Source of the DNA: Ignavibacteriaceae bacterium
GTDB taxonomy: Bacteria; Bacteroidota; Ignavibacteria; Ignavibacteriales; Ignavibacteriaceae
Assembly: GCA_008933765.1 (NCBI GenBank)
Contig: WBUK01000007.1
Location: 62,001 to 126,000 of the forward strand
Length of the DNA stretch: 64,000 bases
Reading direction: 5' to 3'
Position numbers and translations under genes: made by a program. Shown piece by piece: positions 1 to 9,159 of the stretch. The notes below the pieces were generated by a model. It made no database searches and was not told the DNA's origin. It saw only the letters and a list, made by a program, of their open reading frames with translations. Position 1 is the first letter of the stretch; every line of letters begins with the position of its first letter.

Positions 1-2525
1 AGTGTGCTTCCTTTTATCAGCACTTCGTTCAGCACCTCTTCGGAAACAGCGGTGTTATGCACTTCCCTTTCTTCTTCCTCGGCTTCTTTGTTCACATCGA
101 ACAAAATATCGCCTGAAAATTTATTTTTGATATTCACAACCACCTGAAGGGCATCTTCCAGTTTCTGAATGTATGCCTTGCGCATATTTTCGGCGTCTTC
201 GGAGGTTATGGTTGTCTCATTAACAAGCTTTTGCGCGTAAATTTTGGTTACAGATTCATGCTGTTTTATTTTTGCGTAAAGAATTGGCTGTGTGTAGCCG
301 GGGTCGTCGCCTTCGTTATGCCCGTGTCGGCGGTATCCGACAATATCAACCACCACATCTTTTTTGAATTTCTGCCGGTATTCGAATGCAATCTTAATGC
401 AATGAAGCACCGATTCGGGGTCGTCACCGTTGACATGGAACACGGGCGCCTGAACAATCCGCGCCACATCCGTTGCGTAAACCGACGACCGCGCCTCCTC
501 GGGCGTTGTGGTGAACCCAATCTGGTTATTTGTAACAATGTGAATTGTGCCGCCCGTTTTATAGCCCGCCAGTTGCGAAAGGTTGATGGTTTCGGCAACC
601 ACTCCCTGACCCGCAAAGGCGGAATCGCCGTGCAACAGAACAGGAATGATGTGGCGCCTGTCGGTATCGTTTGCTCTGGTTTGTTTCGAGCGTACAATCC
701 CTTCAACAACGGGGTTCACCCACTCCAAGTGGCTTGGATTCGAGGCAATAGAAACCCCAATTTCCCTCCGGAAACGGGTTTTAACTTTGTTGGTTGCTCC
801 AAGATGGTATTTTACATCACCGGAGCCGGCGGTGGATTCGGGGTCAACTATATCTTCAAATTCTGCAAGAATCGACTCATACGATTTCCCGACAATATTG
901 GTCAAAACATTCAGGCGCCCTCTGTGAGCCATACCGAGAACGATTTCCCGGACATTGTTATCCGCAGCAATTGTAAGCAGATAGTCAAGCGCAGGAATGG
1001 TAGCCTCAAGCCCTTCGAGTGAAAACCGTTTGTGCCCAATGAACCGTGTATGTATAAAATGCTCAAAATTTTCGGCTTCAATAAGTTTGTTCAGAATTTG
1101 CTTTTTGGTTGCATGGTCAAAGTTGGGCTTATTTTCCTCCGGTTCCATCTTATTTTGCAGCCATGTTTTCTCGTCGCTCGACTGGATGTGCATATATTCA
1201 GCGCCGATATTTTTACAATAGGTGTTCTGAAGTTTATCTAAGATTTGCCGAAGTGTTGCCGTTTTAACGCCGCCAAAATCGTGAGTAAGGAAGAGGCGGT
1301 CGTAATCCCAAACGGTCAATTCATGGAACTGCGGGTCAAGCTCTTTGTGATAGATGTTATTGTTGCCAAGCGGGTCGGTTGTAGCAATCAGGTGCCCCCT
1401 TACGCGGAACATGTTAATCATCTGGCGTACCCGCCCCTGTTTTGCAATTTCTTCGTAGCCAACAACCGTTTCGTTAAACGCCGGAACATTATCTTTCTGC
1501 CATTTATGCGGTATCTGAGGGATGCCGAGGCTGTCAAAAAGCCCCTCGTAAAAGTCGTTTTCCCCCATCAGCATAGCGCTGATTTCACCGAGGAATAAAC
1601 CGGATTCCGCCCCCTGAATAATTCTGTGGTCGTAAGTGCTGGTGATCGTCATAACCTTGCTCAACCCAAGATTTGAAACCGCCTCAGGTGACATGGCTAC
1701 AAACTGCGCCGGGTACTGAATAGCCCCTGTAGCAACAATTGTGCCCTGCCCGACCATAAGGCGCGGATTGGATGAAATTGTGCCGAGCGTGCCCGGGTTT
1801 GTAAGCGTGATTGTTGTGCCTACAAATTCAGAAGGGTCAATCTGCCCAAGACGGCTTCTTTTCACCAAGTCTTCGTAGGCATCCAGAAACTCTTTGAACC
1901 CCATTTTATCAGCAGCTTTAATGTTCGGAACCATCAGATTTCGGCTTCCGTCTCTTCTCTGAATATCGATTGCCAGCCCCAGATTTATGTGTTCCCGCGT
2001 AATCAAAATTGGTTTGCCGCCTTTCTCTGAGTAGGCATTGTTCATCACTGGATATTTTTTCGTCGCCTGAACAATCGCCCAGCCAATTATGTGCGTGAAG
2101 CTGACCTTGCCCAATTTTTCACGGGCACGGAACGAGTTTATCAACAAACGGTTCTCTTCTAAGATTTTTACGGCAATCGTTCTAACGGAAGTGGCGGTAG
2201 GGATACTCAGCGAGCTTTCCATATTTTGGATAATTTTAGCCGCACCGCCTGCAAGCACGCGTGTGCTGTCACCGGGTAGTGGCTGTGGCATCGGGAACGA
2301 CCTTACGGCGGCTGCACTTCCTGCATTCAGAACGGCAGCGGCGCTTAGAGCTGCAGCGGTGGTTTGACCTTCGCCCGATTCGCCGGAAAAATATTTTTTC
2401 CACTGCTCAGGAACGGCAGCAGGATTGTCTTTATATTCCTCAAAAAGATATTCTACGAACCAACTGTTCGCACCAAACTCCTCGATAAATTGTTCTTTAT
2501 CTTTGGGTGAACCGTTTTCACTCAT
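1..2525 (-). CDS. kgd: Multifunctional 2-oxoglutarate dehydrogenase (E2o-like + E1o), 5' part
   Basis: The minus-strand frame opens at an ATG at 2525 and stays open to the window edge (about 841 codons), so the C-terminal part lies outside. After a disordered Ala/Pro linker comes a 2-oxoacid acyltransferase domain carrying the catalytic motif DHRIIQGAESG (His at about residue 300). The E1 domain of the TPP-dependent 2-oxoglutarate dehydrogenase follows, with GMAHRGRLNVL, HVNGDDPESVL and GYRRHGHNEGDDP, the last two contributing to TPP/Mg binding. There is no lipoyl domain. This is the fused Kgd layout known from Actinobacteria and many Bacteroidota, where one chain gives the first two activities of the complex (2-oxoglutarate to succinyl transfer) in the TCA cycle. 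It is divergent from pdxH with a 130 bp gap. Confidence 0.93.
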   Translation of the reverse strand, partial: MSENGSPKDKEQFIEEFGANSWFVEYLFEEYKDNPAAVPEQWKKYFSGESGEGQTTAAALSAAAVLNAGSAAAVRSFPMPQPLPGDSTRVLAGGAAKIIQNMESSLSIPTATSVRTIAVKILEENRLLINSFRAREKLGKVSFTHIIGWAIVQATKKYPVMNNAYSEKGGKPILITREHINLGLAIDIQRRDGSRNLMVPNIKAADKMGFKEFLDAYEDLVKRSRLGQIDPSEFVGTTITLTNPGTLGTISSNPRLMVGQGTIVATGAIQYPAQFVAMSPEAVSNLGLSKVMTITSTYDHRIIQGAESGLFLGEISAMLMGENDFYEGLFDSLGIPQIPHKWQKDNVPAFNETVVGYEEIAKQGRVRQMINMFRVRGHLIATTDPLGNNNIYHKELDPQFHELTVWDYDRLFLTHDFGGVKTATLRQILDKLQNTYCKNIGAEYMHIQSSDEKTWLQNKMEPEENKPNFDHATKKQILNKLIEAENFEHFIHTRFIGHKRFSLEGLEATIPALDYLLTIAADNNVREIVLGMAHRGRLNVLTNIVGKSYESILAEFEDIVDPESTAGSGDVKYHLGATNKVKTRFRREIGVSIASNPSHLEWVNPVVEGIVRSKQTRANDTDRRHIIPVLLHGDSAFAGQGVVAETINLSQLAGYKTGGTIHIVTNNQIGFTTTPEEARSSVYATDVARIVQAPVFHVNGDDPESVLHCIKIAFEYRQKFKKDVVVDIVGYRRHGHNEGDDPGYTQPILYAKIKQHESVTKIYAQKLVNETTITSEDAENMRKAYIQKLEDALQVVVNIKNKFSGDILFDVNKEAEEEEREVHNTAVSEEVLNEVLIKGST

Positions 2526-2655
2526 GATATTTAAAATTCTCTTATTATTTTTTAAATGATCTTTCTTGTATCCTTGCTATTAATTGTATTTTGCCCTCTC
2601 AATTAAGTAGCAGAATTTAAACCTTAAATGTAACTAAATCAACGGAACTTACGAA

Positions 2656-3309
2656 ATGGACAGAGCACATAACGAACAATTGGCGGCTTTAAGAAGAAAT
2701 TATCAGTCCGCTTCTTTAGATATTAATCAGGTAACACAAGATCCGATGAAACAGTTCGAGATTTGGTTTCAAAATGCACTTGATTCTCAAATACTTGAAC
2801 CTAACGCAATGGTGCTTTCAACCGTTTCCGGGTTGGGTGTGCCTTCTTCAAGAACTGTGCTGCTGAAAAGGCTTGACCCCACCGGGTTTGTTTTCTTTAC
2901 AAACTACGAAAGTGAGAAGGGATTGGATATTAGTGATAACCCAAATGTTGCCCTGCTGTTCCTTTGGTTAGACCTCGAACGGCAGGTGCGGGTTAACGGT
3001 ATTGCCGAAAAAATTTCACGCGAGGAATCTGCCGCATATTTTAACTCACGACCGCATGATTCAAGAATTGGCGCCTGGGCTTCACCACAAAGCAAAGTAA
3101 TTGCAGACCGCGCTTTCTTAGAGAAAAGTTTCGCCGAATATAAAGAGAAATATCCGGGTGAAGTGGTGCCACTCCCGCCTTTTTGGGGAGGCTTCAGGGT
3201 GGTGCCAAATTCAGTTGAGTTTTGGCAAGGGAGGCAAAACCGCCTTCACGACAGAATTGTTTACAAAAAACATGGCAGCGGCTGGAGAATTGAAAGGTTG
3301 GCACCGTAA
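2656..3309 (+). CDS. pdxH: Pyridoxamine 5'-phosphate oxidase
   Basis: 217 residues, the usual family length. It oxidises pyridoxine or pyridoxamine 5'-phosphate to PLP with FMN and O2 in the cytoplasm. Visible signatures are the FMN/PLP-binding stretch PSSRTVLLKRLD near residues 63-74, FFTNYESEKG, the RPHDSRIGAWAS segment, and the C-terminal substrate-binding WQGRQNRLHDR near residue 190. The ATG at 2656 follows GGAACTTACGAA, a weak Shine-Dalgarno. The gene stands alone, divergent from kgd. A poor GGG/CCC hairpin followed by six T at about 3346-3375 could end transcription, but I do not list it separately. Confidence 0.97.
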   Translation: MDRAHNEQLAALRRNYQSASLDINQVTQDPMKQFEIWFQNALDSQILEPNAMVLSTVSGLGVPSSRTVLLKRLDPTGFVFFTNYESEKGLDISDNPNVALLFLWLDLERQVRVNGIAEKISREESAAYFNSRPHDSRIGAWASPQSKVIADRAFLEKSFAEYKEKYPGEVVPLPPFWGGFRVVPNSVEFWQGRQNRLHDRIVYKKHGSGWRIERLAP

Positions 3310-3503
3310 TGACTGGCGAACCACTCAACTGATCGGTTGATAAATAAAAAAGCTTGGGTAGAATCTCCCTTTTTTAACGCTGCTTATCTGACTGATGAAC
3401 ATGGAAAATATTTTGGCGAACTACTCTTTTAACCCCGGATATCAGGAAGTAAAACCACTTCGCCGATGATATAATAAGTACACAGAATAATAAAGGAAAC
3501 TAA

Positions 3504-4361
3504 TTATACCGGTAGCGGTTTCCGCCTTCTTCTTTTTTCCACCATTATAGTTCTGAACGCAATTGCGGCAATTATTACTGCCCCGCCGACGATTGCCCAG
3601 AATGATGGCTCTTCACCATACCCGATGAAAACCCACACCGGGTTAAGAACGGGTTCTATCATCGCTAAAAGAGAGGCTTCTATTGCTTCAACCCGGTTAA
3701 TACCGTAACTGAATATTACATATGCAATTCCTATCTGGAATATCCCAAGGTAACCCACCATCAAAAGATCGTTCAGGGGAAAAGATTCCAAGCCGATTAG
3801 CGAGAAAGAAACAGCAATGACCACAAAAAGGTTGCCGTAAAATATCGTGCTGAATTTGTACTCTTCACCCGATTTCCTCATCCCGAGAAACATAAAAGTA
3901 AGGCAAATGCCTGATATAAGCGCAAAACCGTTTCCCTGCAAATCCCCCGCTGAGAGTTTACCGACGAAAAAGAGCGCCATACCCAGAAAAGTGAAAATTA
4001 TCGTAACCAAATTTATCCGCTCAAACTTTGTTTTTAGCAATATTGGCTCAAGGATGAGCACATAAATCGGTGCTGTATATTGCAGAAAAATTGCGTTAGC
4101 TGCTGTGGTTAATTTGGTTGCTACAACAAAAAAGATCAGAACCCCGGCATAGCACAACCCTGTTAGTAACGACCATTTGTTGAACTTCAACGCTTCTTTC
4201 CTGAACATTATTAAAATCACCAAACCGGCGAACAACGATCGGAAAAACGAAAGCTGAAGAGAATTAAGAGAAACAAGTTTAATGAACAGCCCGCCCGTGC
4301 TCCACAACAATGCAGCAACTACAACGGTTAATATTCCTTTTCTGTGGTATGAAAGTTCCAA
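3504..4361 (-). CDS. EamA/DMT-family transporter
   Basis: 285 residues with about ten hydrophobic segments arranged as two five-helix EamA halves, ending in a basic tail (VEKRRRRKPLPV). The first helix reads LLWSTGGLFIKLVSL, and the second half contains the conserved SLLAMIEPVLNPVWVF-type motif. Members of the drug/metabolite transporter superfamily are inner-membrane exporters of amino acids or other small metabolites; the substrate cannot be read from sequence. It is divergent from the TetR efflux operon, so the TetR protein might also control it. A minus-strand TAAATTTG at 4420-4427 fits a Bacteroidota -7 element for this gene, though no matching -33 TTTG is seen. Confidence 0.9.
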   Translation of the reverse strand: MELSYHRKGILTVVVAALLWSTGGLFIKLVSLNSLQLSFFRSLFAGLVILIMFRKEALKFNKWSLLTGLCYAGVLIFFVVATKLTTAANAIFLQYTAPIYVLILEPILLKTKFERINLVTIIFTFLGMALFFVGKLSAGDLQGNGFALISGICLTFMFLGMRKSGEEYKFSTIFYGNLFVVIAVSFSLIGLESFPLNDLLMVGYLGIFQIGIAYVIFSYGINRVEAIEASLLAMIEPVLNPVWVFIGYGEEPSFWAIVGGAVIIAAIAFRTIMVEKRRRRKPLPV

Positions 4362-4487
4362 ATGGTTTTCGAATTAATAATAAGAGGCTTTAATAAAAAT
4401 AATTTATGAATAGTATATGCAAATTTAACGCTTTTTCACCCCTTTTCTATCTGAAAGTAATTTTATTTTAAAATATTTTCACAAAAT

Positions 4488-4516
4488 GGAAACTTAAATT
4501 TGCTTTTTAAGTTTCC
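4488..4516. promoter_or_regulatory. Perfect inverted repeat, probable TetR operator
   Basis: GGAAACTTAAA at 4488-4498 and its exact reverse complement TTTAAGTTTCC at 4506-4516 flank a 7-nt centre. It lies 54 bp before the TetR start codon and surrounds the -33 TTTG of the promoter, the arrangement expected for autorepression. A second GAAAC...GTTTC pair at about 4530-4556, just downstream, may be an auxiliary half-site arrangement. There is no T-run after the stem, so a terminator is unlikely. Confidence 0.7.
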
Positions 4517-4530
4517 GTACATTATTTTTG
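4499..4530 (+). promoter_or_regulatory. Bacteroidota-type promoter of the efflux operon
   Basis: TTTG at 4499-4502, a 20-nt spacer, then TATTTTTG at 4523-4530, an exact match to the known Bacteroidota consensus TTTG-N19-21-TAnnTTTG. The predicted transcription start is near 4537, leaving a leader of about 33 nt before the ATG at 4570. The -33 element lies in the centre of the inverted repeat at 4488-4516. Confidence 0.75.
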
Positions 4531-4569
4531 AAACCGTTATCTATAAATTTAGTTTCCGACTTAAAAAAA

Positions 4570-5193
4570 ATGAATCAACAAAAAGACGACATAATCAACT
4601 TCGCCCAACAACTGTTTTTAGAAACAGGTTTCTCAAATGTTAAGGTTGACGACATTGCCGCAGGCATGAAAATCAGCAAAAAAACGATCTACAAGCACTT
4701 CAAATCGAAAGAAGAACTGTTGGAGCTTGCGTTCCACAGGTTTCTTTACGATTCCCGTGATTTTATTTTTGCTACACTTCAGGAGGATAGTTCATCTGTT
4801 GTAAAATTAGTATTAATTCTCAACAGGATGATACGGCAAACCGCAAGGATTTCCAATGCGTTCCTCGCAGATCTTCAAAATGACATGCCGGAGCTTTGGA
4901 AGAAATTTGAACACTTCAGAAATAATATGATTAGCAATGTGCTTACAGAAATTTACTCTGCCGGAATTAAGGAGGGATATGTAAAACACTTCAAAGTCCC
5001 GATTTTACTTTCTGTTTTTATCGGCGGGCTTAAAGAAATACTCAACAGCGAGTTCCTGAACAGCCAGGGGCTAACCTTCAAAGAGTCCCTCGCCGAGTTT
5101 TACAAATTTATTACAAGTTCAATCCTCACCGATAAAGGTAGAGAAGAGTTTTCTAACCTATATTTTGGAGCATTATACGATGAAAAAATATAA
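4570..5193 (+). CDS. TetR/AcrR-family transcriptional repressor
   Basis: 207 residues from the ATG at 4570. An upstream in-frame TTG at 4528 is rejected because it overlaps the -7 promoter element. The N-terminus is a typical TetR helix-turn-helix: FLETGFSNVKVDDIAAGM followed by the recognition helix ISKKTIYKHFKSKEELL. The remaining helical C-terminal domain would bind the inducer and dimerise. It is the first gene of the efflux operon; its stop at 5193 overlaps the next gene's start by 14 nt. The palindromic operator on its promoter suggests negative autoregulation, with release by an efflux substrate. E. coli ybhGFSR is likewise preceded by a TetR-family gene (CecR/YbiH). Confidence 0.93.
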   Translation: MNQQKDDIINFAQQLFLETGFSNVKVDDIAAGMKISKKTIYKHFKSKEELLELAFHRFLYDSRDFIFATLQEDSSSVVKLVLILNRMIRQTARISNAFLADLQNDMPELWKKFEHFRNNMISNVLTEIYSAGIKEGYVKHFKVPILLSVFIGGLKEILNSEFLNSQGLTFKESLAEFYKFITSSILTDKGREEFSNLYFGALYDEKI

Positions 5194-6157
5194 TATTTTC
5201 ATCCCTTTGGTGGTTTTTTCGGTACTTCTTTACTCAGGTTGTTCCGAGGAAGAAGACCCCACTCAGATCAAATTGTCAGGTAATCTTGAAGCAATCAGCG
5301 TTACCGTTAGCTCACAACTGCCCGGGCTTATAACCGAGTTTCCCTACGAAGAAGGGGATGAGGTGAAAGAAAATGATACACTCGTTAAGATTGACGACTC
5401 GAACCTTCTTCTTCAGTTGAATAAGGCGTACGCCGGAATTGGTGTGCTGGATGCGCAATACTCGCTGCTTCGCAACGGTGCAAGAAAAGAAGATATTAAC
5501 CAGGCGCAGGAAATGGTGAACCAGCTCGAAACCAATCTTTCGGCAGCGGAAACTGATTTCGCAAGAGTTGCCTCACTTTATGACAAAGGCACCTTTACCA
5601 AAAAACAGTACGACGATGCGGAAACCCGTGTTAAAGTTATCAAGTCACAGCTGGAAGCGGCGAAGGAAAATCTCGCTAAGGTTAAAACTATCGTGCGTCC
5701 CGAAGAACTGCAAACAGCCGCTGCCAGAAAAAAAGAAGCTGAAGCAGGTATTGAAGTTATTAAAAACTCGATACAGAAATGTTACATAGTTTCCCCCATC
5801 ACAGGCAGGATAGTTAAAAAGCACATCCGCAAGGGTGAAACTGCAGGGGCGCTTACCTCGCTTGCCAAAATCGCAGCTACAGACGAGCTGGATTTGGTGG
5901 TTTATGTCGGTGAAAAAGATTTGGGCAAGATAAAGGTTGGGCAAGAGGCAAATATTACGATCGATTCATATCCGGGCAAAACATACCCCGGCAAAATAAC
6001 CTTCATTTCTCCTGAAGCATCTTTCACTCCGAAAAACATACAAACATCGGATGAAAGAACAAGGCTGGTTTATGAAGTGAAGATAAGGGTGAAAAACACA
6101 AACAACGAACTTAAAGACGGAATGCCGGCAGATGCTTCCATAAAATTAAATAAATGA
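5180..6157 (+). CDS. HlyD/YbhG-like membrane fusion lipoprotein
   Basis: I start at the ATG at 5180, nine bases after GGAG; a TTG at 5165 would spoil the signal peptide. The N-terminus is a lipoprotein signal with lipobox LYSGC, so the protein should be anchored by a lipidated Cys. A biotinyl/lipoyl-like half (residues about 35-75) is followed by a long alpha-helical hairpin (about 75-195), the second lipoyl half (VSPITGRIVKKHIRKGETA), and a beta-barrel part ending in DGMPADASIKL. Such adaptors bridge the inner-membrane ABC transporter and the TolC-like outer-membrane channel, both encoded next. The stop overlaps the following ATG (ATGA). Confidence 0.93.
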   Translation: MKKYNIFIPLVVFSVLLYSGCSEEEDPTQIKLSGNLEAISVTVSSQLPGLITEFPYEEGDEVKENDTLVKIDDSNLLLQLNKAYAGIGVLDAQYSLLRNGARKEDINQAQEMVNQLETNLSAAETDFARVASLYDKGTFTKKQYDDAETRVKVIKSQLEAAKENLAKVKTIVRPEELQTAAARKKEAEAGIEVIKNSIQKCYIVSPITGRIVKKHIRKGETAGALTSLAKIAATDELDLVVYVGEKDLGKIKVGQEANITIDSYPGKTYPGKITFISPEASFTPKNIQTSDERTRLVYEVKIRVKNTNNELKDGMPADASIKLNK

Positions 6158-7092
6158 TGAACAATCCGGAAAGACCAAAAGCCATTTCGATTAAAAACCT
6201 CGTAAAAAACTACGACGAGGTGGAAGCAGTGAAAAACATCTCTTTAGAAATTGAAGAGGGTGAAATGTTTGGGCTGGTAGGTCCCGATGGTGCCGGAAAA
6301 ACGACTTCGATCAGGGTGCTTTGCGGGTTGCTTCACCCAAATTCCGGTTCTGCTGCAATTTTTGGAAAGGACACTGTGAAAGAGCGGCGAGTGGCTCAGC
6401 ACTTCATCGGCTATCTTTCCCAGAAATTTTCTCTTTATGGTGATCTTTCAGTGGATGAAAACATCGCTTTTTTCGCCAAAATACACAAAGTGAAAGATTT
6501 TAAGGAGCGAAGGGATTATCTGTTGGAGATGATGAGGCTTGCGAACTTCAGAAAGCGCGCCGCCGAAAAGCTTTCCGGTGGTATGAAGCAAAAACTGGCT
6601 CTGGCCTGCTCGCTCATTCACAAACCAAAACTGCTGATTCTGGATGAACCAACGACAGGAGTTGACCCTGTTTCAAGACGCGACTTCTGGAAGATTATCT
6701 CTTCGCTTAATAAAGAAGGGATGACTATCCTGCTTACCACACCATATCTTGATGAAGCCGAAAGGTGTTCGAGAATCGGTTTAATGAACGACGGGAAAAT
6801 AATCGCTTTGGGTGAACCAAAAGAGGTAATAAACTCAACGGATATGGTGGTGCTCGAAGTTTTTACACCGAAAATTCGGGAGTCTGAAAAAGTGATTAAA
6901 AATAACACAAATTTTGAGCCGCAGGCTTTCGGAGACAGGCTTAACATACTGACGAAAGACCCCGAAGAGGCGTTCAAAATTGTCGCCGAAACATTAAAGA
7001 AACACGGATTAGAAATTATTGAAAAAAGGGTTAAAGCCCCTTCTTTAGAAAATATTTTCATACACATAGTTACCCAAACTACAGGAAATTGA
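6154..7092 (+). CDS. ABC transporter ATPase 1 (N-terminal YbhF-like)
   Basis: 312 residues. Walker A is GPDGAGKTT (43-51), the ABC signature LSGGMKQKLALA, and Walker B LLILDEPTTGVDPVSRR, so it should be hydrolytically competent. The Asp in GPDGAGK matches the first half of E. coli YbhF, a fused double ATPase. A C-terminal extension of about 80 residues follows the nucleotide-binding domain. It powers the drug-type exporter with the two permeases encoded downstream. It overlaps the adaptor gene by ATGA and is followed after one base by the TolC-like gene. A separate second ATPase gene appears two genes later. Confidence 0.94.
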   Translation: MMNNPERPKAISIKNLVKNYDEVEAVKNISLEIEEGEMFGLVGPDGAGKTTSIRVLCGLLHPNSGSAAIFGKDTVKERRVAQHFIGYLSQKFSLYGDLSVDENIAFFAKIHKVKDFKERRDYLLEMMRLANFRKRAAEKLSGGMKQKLALACSLIHKPKLLILDEPTTGVDPVSRRDFWKIISSLNKEGMTILLTTPYLDEAERCSRIGLMNDGKIIALGEPKEVINSTDMVVLEVFTPKIRESEKVIKNNTNFEPQAFGDRLNILTKDPEEAFKIVAETLKKHGLEIIEKRVKAPSLENIFIHIVTQTTGN

Positions 7093-7093
7093 A

Positions 7094-8416
7094 ATGAAAC
7101 GCATCTTATCATTCCTAACGGTTTTCACATTCTTCCTTGCAACCGGTCAGGTCTATTCGCAACGCATGACCCTGCAAGAGTGTATTTCTGAAGGAATCGC
7201 AAATAGCAAAACTTTGATGATAGGAAATTCCGAGATCGAAAAAAGTAAATCCAGGCTGAAAGAAGTTTCGGCTTCAAAGCTGCCGAAAGGGCTGCTTTCT
7301 GCTTCTTACACCCGACTTAGTGAAATACCAAATTCTGAAATTAAGGTTCCGATGTTTCCGAACCCGATTACAATTCAAGAGCCTCTGTTTAACAGTTATC
7401 AACTGAAATTGAATGTAACACAACCGATTTTTTTGGGCGGAAAAATCTCCAATGCCGAAGAAGCTGCTGAATTTAACATCTCTGCAAATCAGGCTAATCT
7501 GGATGTGAAAAAGAACGAAGAGGCTATGAAAATTGTAAACGCATGGTTCAGCCTCGCAGCTGTTAACGAACAGATTAAGATTATTGATGAGAACCTTGCT
7601 CTGCTGAATAAAAGACTGGCAGACGCAAAACAACTTTTCGATCACGGCTTGGTTACCAAAAACGATCTTTTAAAAATCGAAGTGCAGATATCAACTGTAA
7701 CTTCAAAGAAAATTGACCTCGCCACCGCGCAAAAAACCGCAAAGGGCGCCCTTAACATGCTGATGGGAAGAAGCGTAACCGCACCGCTTGAAATTGCAGA
7801 ACCTGTTTTGGATCAGCCCGGCTCTATCCCCTCTTTCGATGAGGCGGTTAACACAGCACTTATTTCGCGGAACGAATTTGCAGAGCTTGATCTGAAAAAA
7901 GAAGCACTTAAAAAGAATTTAGATGCTACTAAATCGGCCTACTATCCCGAGGTATTTCTGAGCACCAATATCTATTACTCTAACCCTAATCAAAGAATCT
8001 TCCCGATGAAAGATGAATTTAAGGCTACTTGGGACCTCTCGTTGATTATGCAATGGTCGATTTGGGATTGGGGGAGCACTTCAGCAAAGGTTGACCAAAC
8101 AATTGAGACCATTAACGGGCTTTCTGCAACAAAATCGTTGCTTGTTGACGCAGTTTCCAACGAGGTTTACAGATGTATCAACAACTTAGAAAACGCAAAA
8201 GAGCAGTTGGAAAATCTTTCCGTTACCCTGAATCAGGCAAACGAAAATTACAGATTCACTTCCGAAAATTTCAAAGGAGGTGTTGCAACCGCAACTGACC
8301 TTATGGATGCCGATACAATTCTGTTTAACGCTAAAACCAATGTTCAACTGGCAAAAATTAAGCTTTCGCTCTCTAATTTTGAACTTTTAAGAGCAATCGG
8401 AAAAAAACTTTACTAA
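7094..8416 (+). CDS. TolC-family outer-membrane efflux channel
   Basis: 440 residues beginning with a signal peptide (cleavage probably after VYSQ). The body is two repeats of long helical segments separated by beta-strand parts (YPEVFLSTNIYYSNPN), the outer-membrane efflux protein fold. RMTLQECISEGIANSKTL at the mature N-terminus is the typical first helix. Trimers of such proteins form the outer-membrane duct for tripartite pumps. Its position between the two ATPase genes is unusual; it starts one base after the first ATPase stop and is followed at once by the second ATPase. Confidence 0.94.
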   Translation: MKRILSFLTVFTFFLATGQVYSQRMTLQECISEGIANSKTLMIGNSEIEKSKSRLKEVSASKLPKGLLSASYTRLSEIPNSEIKVPMFPNPITIQEPLFNSYQLKLNVTQPIFLGGKISNAEEAAEFNISANQANLDVKKNEEAMKIVNAWFSLAAVNEQIKIIDENLALLNKRLADAKQLFDHGLVTKNDLLKIEVQISTVTSKKIDLATAQKTAKGALNMLMGRSVTAPLEIAEPVLDQPGSIPSFDEAVNTALISRNEFAELDLKKEALKKNLDATKSAYYPEVFLSTNIYYSNPNQRIFPMKDEFKATWDLSLIMQWSIWDWGSTSAKVDQTIETINGLSATKSLLVDAVSNEVYRCINNLENAKEQLENLSVTLNQANENYRFTSENFKGGVATATDLMDADTILFNAKTNVQLAKIKLSLSNFELLRAIGKKLY

Positions 8417-8417
8417 T

Positions 8418-9158
8418 ATGTATGCAATTGAAGTAAAAGGACTTACAAAAAAATTCGGGGACTTTGTCTCCGTTGATAATGTTTCTTTTTCGATCCCGCC
8501 CGGCACAGTTTTCGGTTTTCTTGGAGCAAACGGCGCCGGAAAATCAACCACAATAAAAATGTTGTGCGGAATGCTTGAACCCACTTCGGGCGACGCCTTA
8601 GTGGGTGGGTACAGCATTACTAAAGAACCTGAGAAAGTGAAAAATCAAATCGGCTACATGTCCCAAAAATTCAGCCTGTACAACGACCTTACGGTTGAAG
8701 AAAACATCAATTTCTTCGGTGGTATTTATGGGCTGCGAAGGAAAGAATTAACCGAGCGAAAAGCCCGGGCACTGAAAGTTTCGTGGTTGGAGGGGAAAGA
8801 AAAAATACTGACGGGAAGCCTGCCCGGCGGAATAAAACAGAGATTAGCTCTTGCAACTGCAGTTATTCATAAACCCGGAATTGTCTTTTTGGATGAACCC
8901 ACAAGCGGTGTTGATCCCGTTTCGAGGCGTGCCTTTTGGGAGCTGATCAATCAAATTGCTGAAGAAGGGACAACGGTTCTGGTTACAACCCACTATTTGG
9001 AAGAGGCGGAATATTGCGCAAATATTATTCTGATTAACGCCGGAAAAATTATTGCGGAAGGTTCACCAACGCAGTTGAAAAGCAAATATGCGCTTCCCGA
9101 GCAACCGCACCCAACTCTTGAGGATGTTTTTATCAATCTGATTGAAGGGATTTACTGA
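8418..9158 (+). CDS. ABC transporter ATPase 2 (C-terminal YbhF-like)
   Basis: 246 residues. Walker A is GANGAGKST (36-44) and Walker B VFLDEPTSGVDPVSRR, but the signature motif is degenerate: SLPGGIKQRLALA in place of LSGGQ. In a heterodimeric ATPase such a change usually makes one of the two ATP sites weak. The pairing of GPDGAGKTT in one ATPase with a poor signature in the other resembles the two halves of E. coli YbhF, so I infer that ATPases 1 and 2 form a heterodimer. The ATG lies one base after the channel stop, and the next gene starts one base after its TGA. Confidence 0.94.
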   Translation: MYAIEVKGLTKKFGDFVSVDNVSFSIPPGTVFGFLGANGAGKSTTIKMLCGMLEPTSGDALVGGYSITKEPEKVKNQIGYMSQKFSLYNDLTVEENINFFGGIYGLRRKELTERKARALKVSWLEGKEKILTGSLPGGIKQRLALATAVIHKPGIVFLDEPTSGVDPVSRRAFWELINQIAEEGTTVLVTTHYLEEAEYCANIILINAGKIIAEGSPTQLKSKYALPEQPHPTLEDVFINLIEGIY

Positions 9159-9159
9159 G

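Noticed and set aside
231..1022. 263-codon open frame on the plus strand
   Set aside because: It lies fully opposite the 2-oxoglutarate dehydrogenase gene, whose protein motifs are unmistakable; the plus frame has no recognisable domain.
4528..4569. Longer TetR start at TTG 4528
   Set aside because: It overlaps the -7 promoter element and adds residues outside the family's usual N-terminus.
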